A stretch of 19,659 nucleotides of DNA from Caryophanales bacterium UBA1709 (lineage in GTDB: Bacteria > Bacillota_I > Bacilli_A > RFN20 > UBA1709): assembly GCA_002317215.1 (NCBI GenBank), contig DCJD01000026.1, positions 24,874 through 44,532 of the forward strand, given 5' to 3'. Position numbers and translations under genes: made by a program. Positions 19,394 through 19,659 of this stretch are shown piece by piece. The notes under the pieces were generated by a model, which had not been told where the DNA came from, ran no database searches, and saw nothing but the letters and a program-made list of their open reading frames with translations. The number at the start of each line of letters is the position of its first letter. Positions within the stretch are counted from its first letter, which is position 1.

Positions 19394-19659
19394 ATGTTTA
19401 AATTTTGGGGTAATGGCTCTGAAGAATCAAAGAATTTGATTAGAAATATAATAGTCAGAGACACAACTAATTTTGATTGGACGTTTATTTTTATTTTAGC
19501 AGTTGTTTTCTATATCTATTGGAGTGAGATTAGAAATAAGAACTATAAGGTAGTTCAAGCTGGACTTGCTTTATATGGGGTACATTGGTTATATGAAATA
19601 GCTAATGCTATTATTGCTAAAGCTAGTGGATATCCATTATGGGCCGTAAGTAATGATTC
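19394..19659 (+). CDS. Membrane protein, partial (runs off window)
   Basis: The frame is open from ATG 19394 to the window end, giving the first 88 residues. After a polar start (MFKFWGNGSEESKNLIRN) comes a DTTNFDWTF segment, a membrane span FIFILAVVFYIYWSEI, a basic loop (RNKNYK), and a second hydrophobic stretch VQAGLALYGVHWLYEIANAII. It is probably a multi-span membrane protein. I do not know the family. It has a consensus AAGGAGG ribosome site and a separate promoter, so it is very likely real. Confidence 0.75.
   Translation, partial: MFKFWGNGSEESKNLIRNIIVRDTTNFDWTFIFILAVVFYIYWSEIRNKNYKVVQAGLALYGVHWLYEIANAIIAKASGYPLWAVSND

Overview
The window is AT-rich, densely packed bacterial DNA with 22 protein genes (the last cut by the window edge), no gene-free stretch longer than about 140 bases, and no tRNA, rRNA, CRISPR or insertion sequence that I can see. 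Strong AAGGAGG-type ribosome sites, TGN-TATAAT promoters, lipoproteins and the family content point to a low-GC Bacillota of the Bacilli / Erysipelotrichia / RF39 / Mollicutes-relative type. That placement is inference. All 21 complete genes end in TAA (16) or TAG (5) and none in TGA, while Trp is read from TGG, so the code looks standard with UGA little used.

Layout. 1-1300: a small TIGR04076-like gene, a small orphan gene and a GNAT acetyltransferase, all plus strand. 1289-4579 (minus): a tight four-gene operon with a split transketolase (N-half, then C-half), an SCP2-like protein and a conserved protein of unknown function. 4721-5392: an unknown lipoprotein. 5438-7564 (minus): a membrane-bound ion-pumping pyrophosphatase with unusual catalytic motifs. 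7680-12993 (plus): a polyamine-type ABC transporter operon potA-potB-potC-potD followed directly by a nitroreductase gene. Both PotA and PotD are much longer than usual. 13000-13992 (minus): a class I SAM-fold protein. 14034-15966 (plus): a DUF523 (thiouracil-desulfurase-like) domain fused to an IspD-like nucleotidyltransferase, overlapping psuG (pseudouridine-5'-phosphate glycosidase). 16109-19659: a second GNAT, a LysR regulator, a small membrane protein (minus), an MFS transporter and the start of another membrane protein.

How the genes fit together. The transketolase halves must pair to make one enzyme of the non-oxidative pentose phosphate pathway. The pyrophosphatase would use PPi to energise the membrane. 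The Pot system would import spermidine/putrescine. The DUF523-IspD / psuG pair is the most suggestive unit: one domain belongs to a family that removes sulfur from thiouracil, and the next gene splits pseudouridine phosphate, so together they could salvage modified uridines from tRNA breakdown. That link is inference from domain identity and overlap.

Expression signals are distinctive. Several genes (735, 13992 minus, 14034, 16109, 18085) lack a Shine-Dalgarno sequence and have a good -10 box ending only 7-13 bases before the start codon, so their mRNAs may be leaderless or nearly so. Many stop codons lie inside terminator hairpins, and within each operon the same stop-start junction recurs (TAA-T-ATG in pot, TAG-TT-ATG in the transketolase operon).
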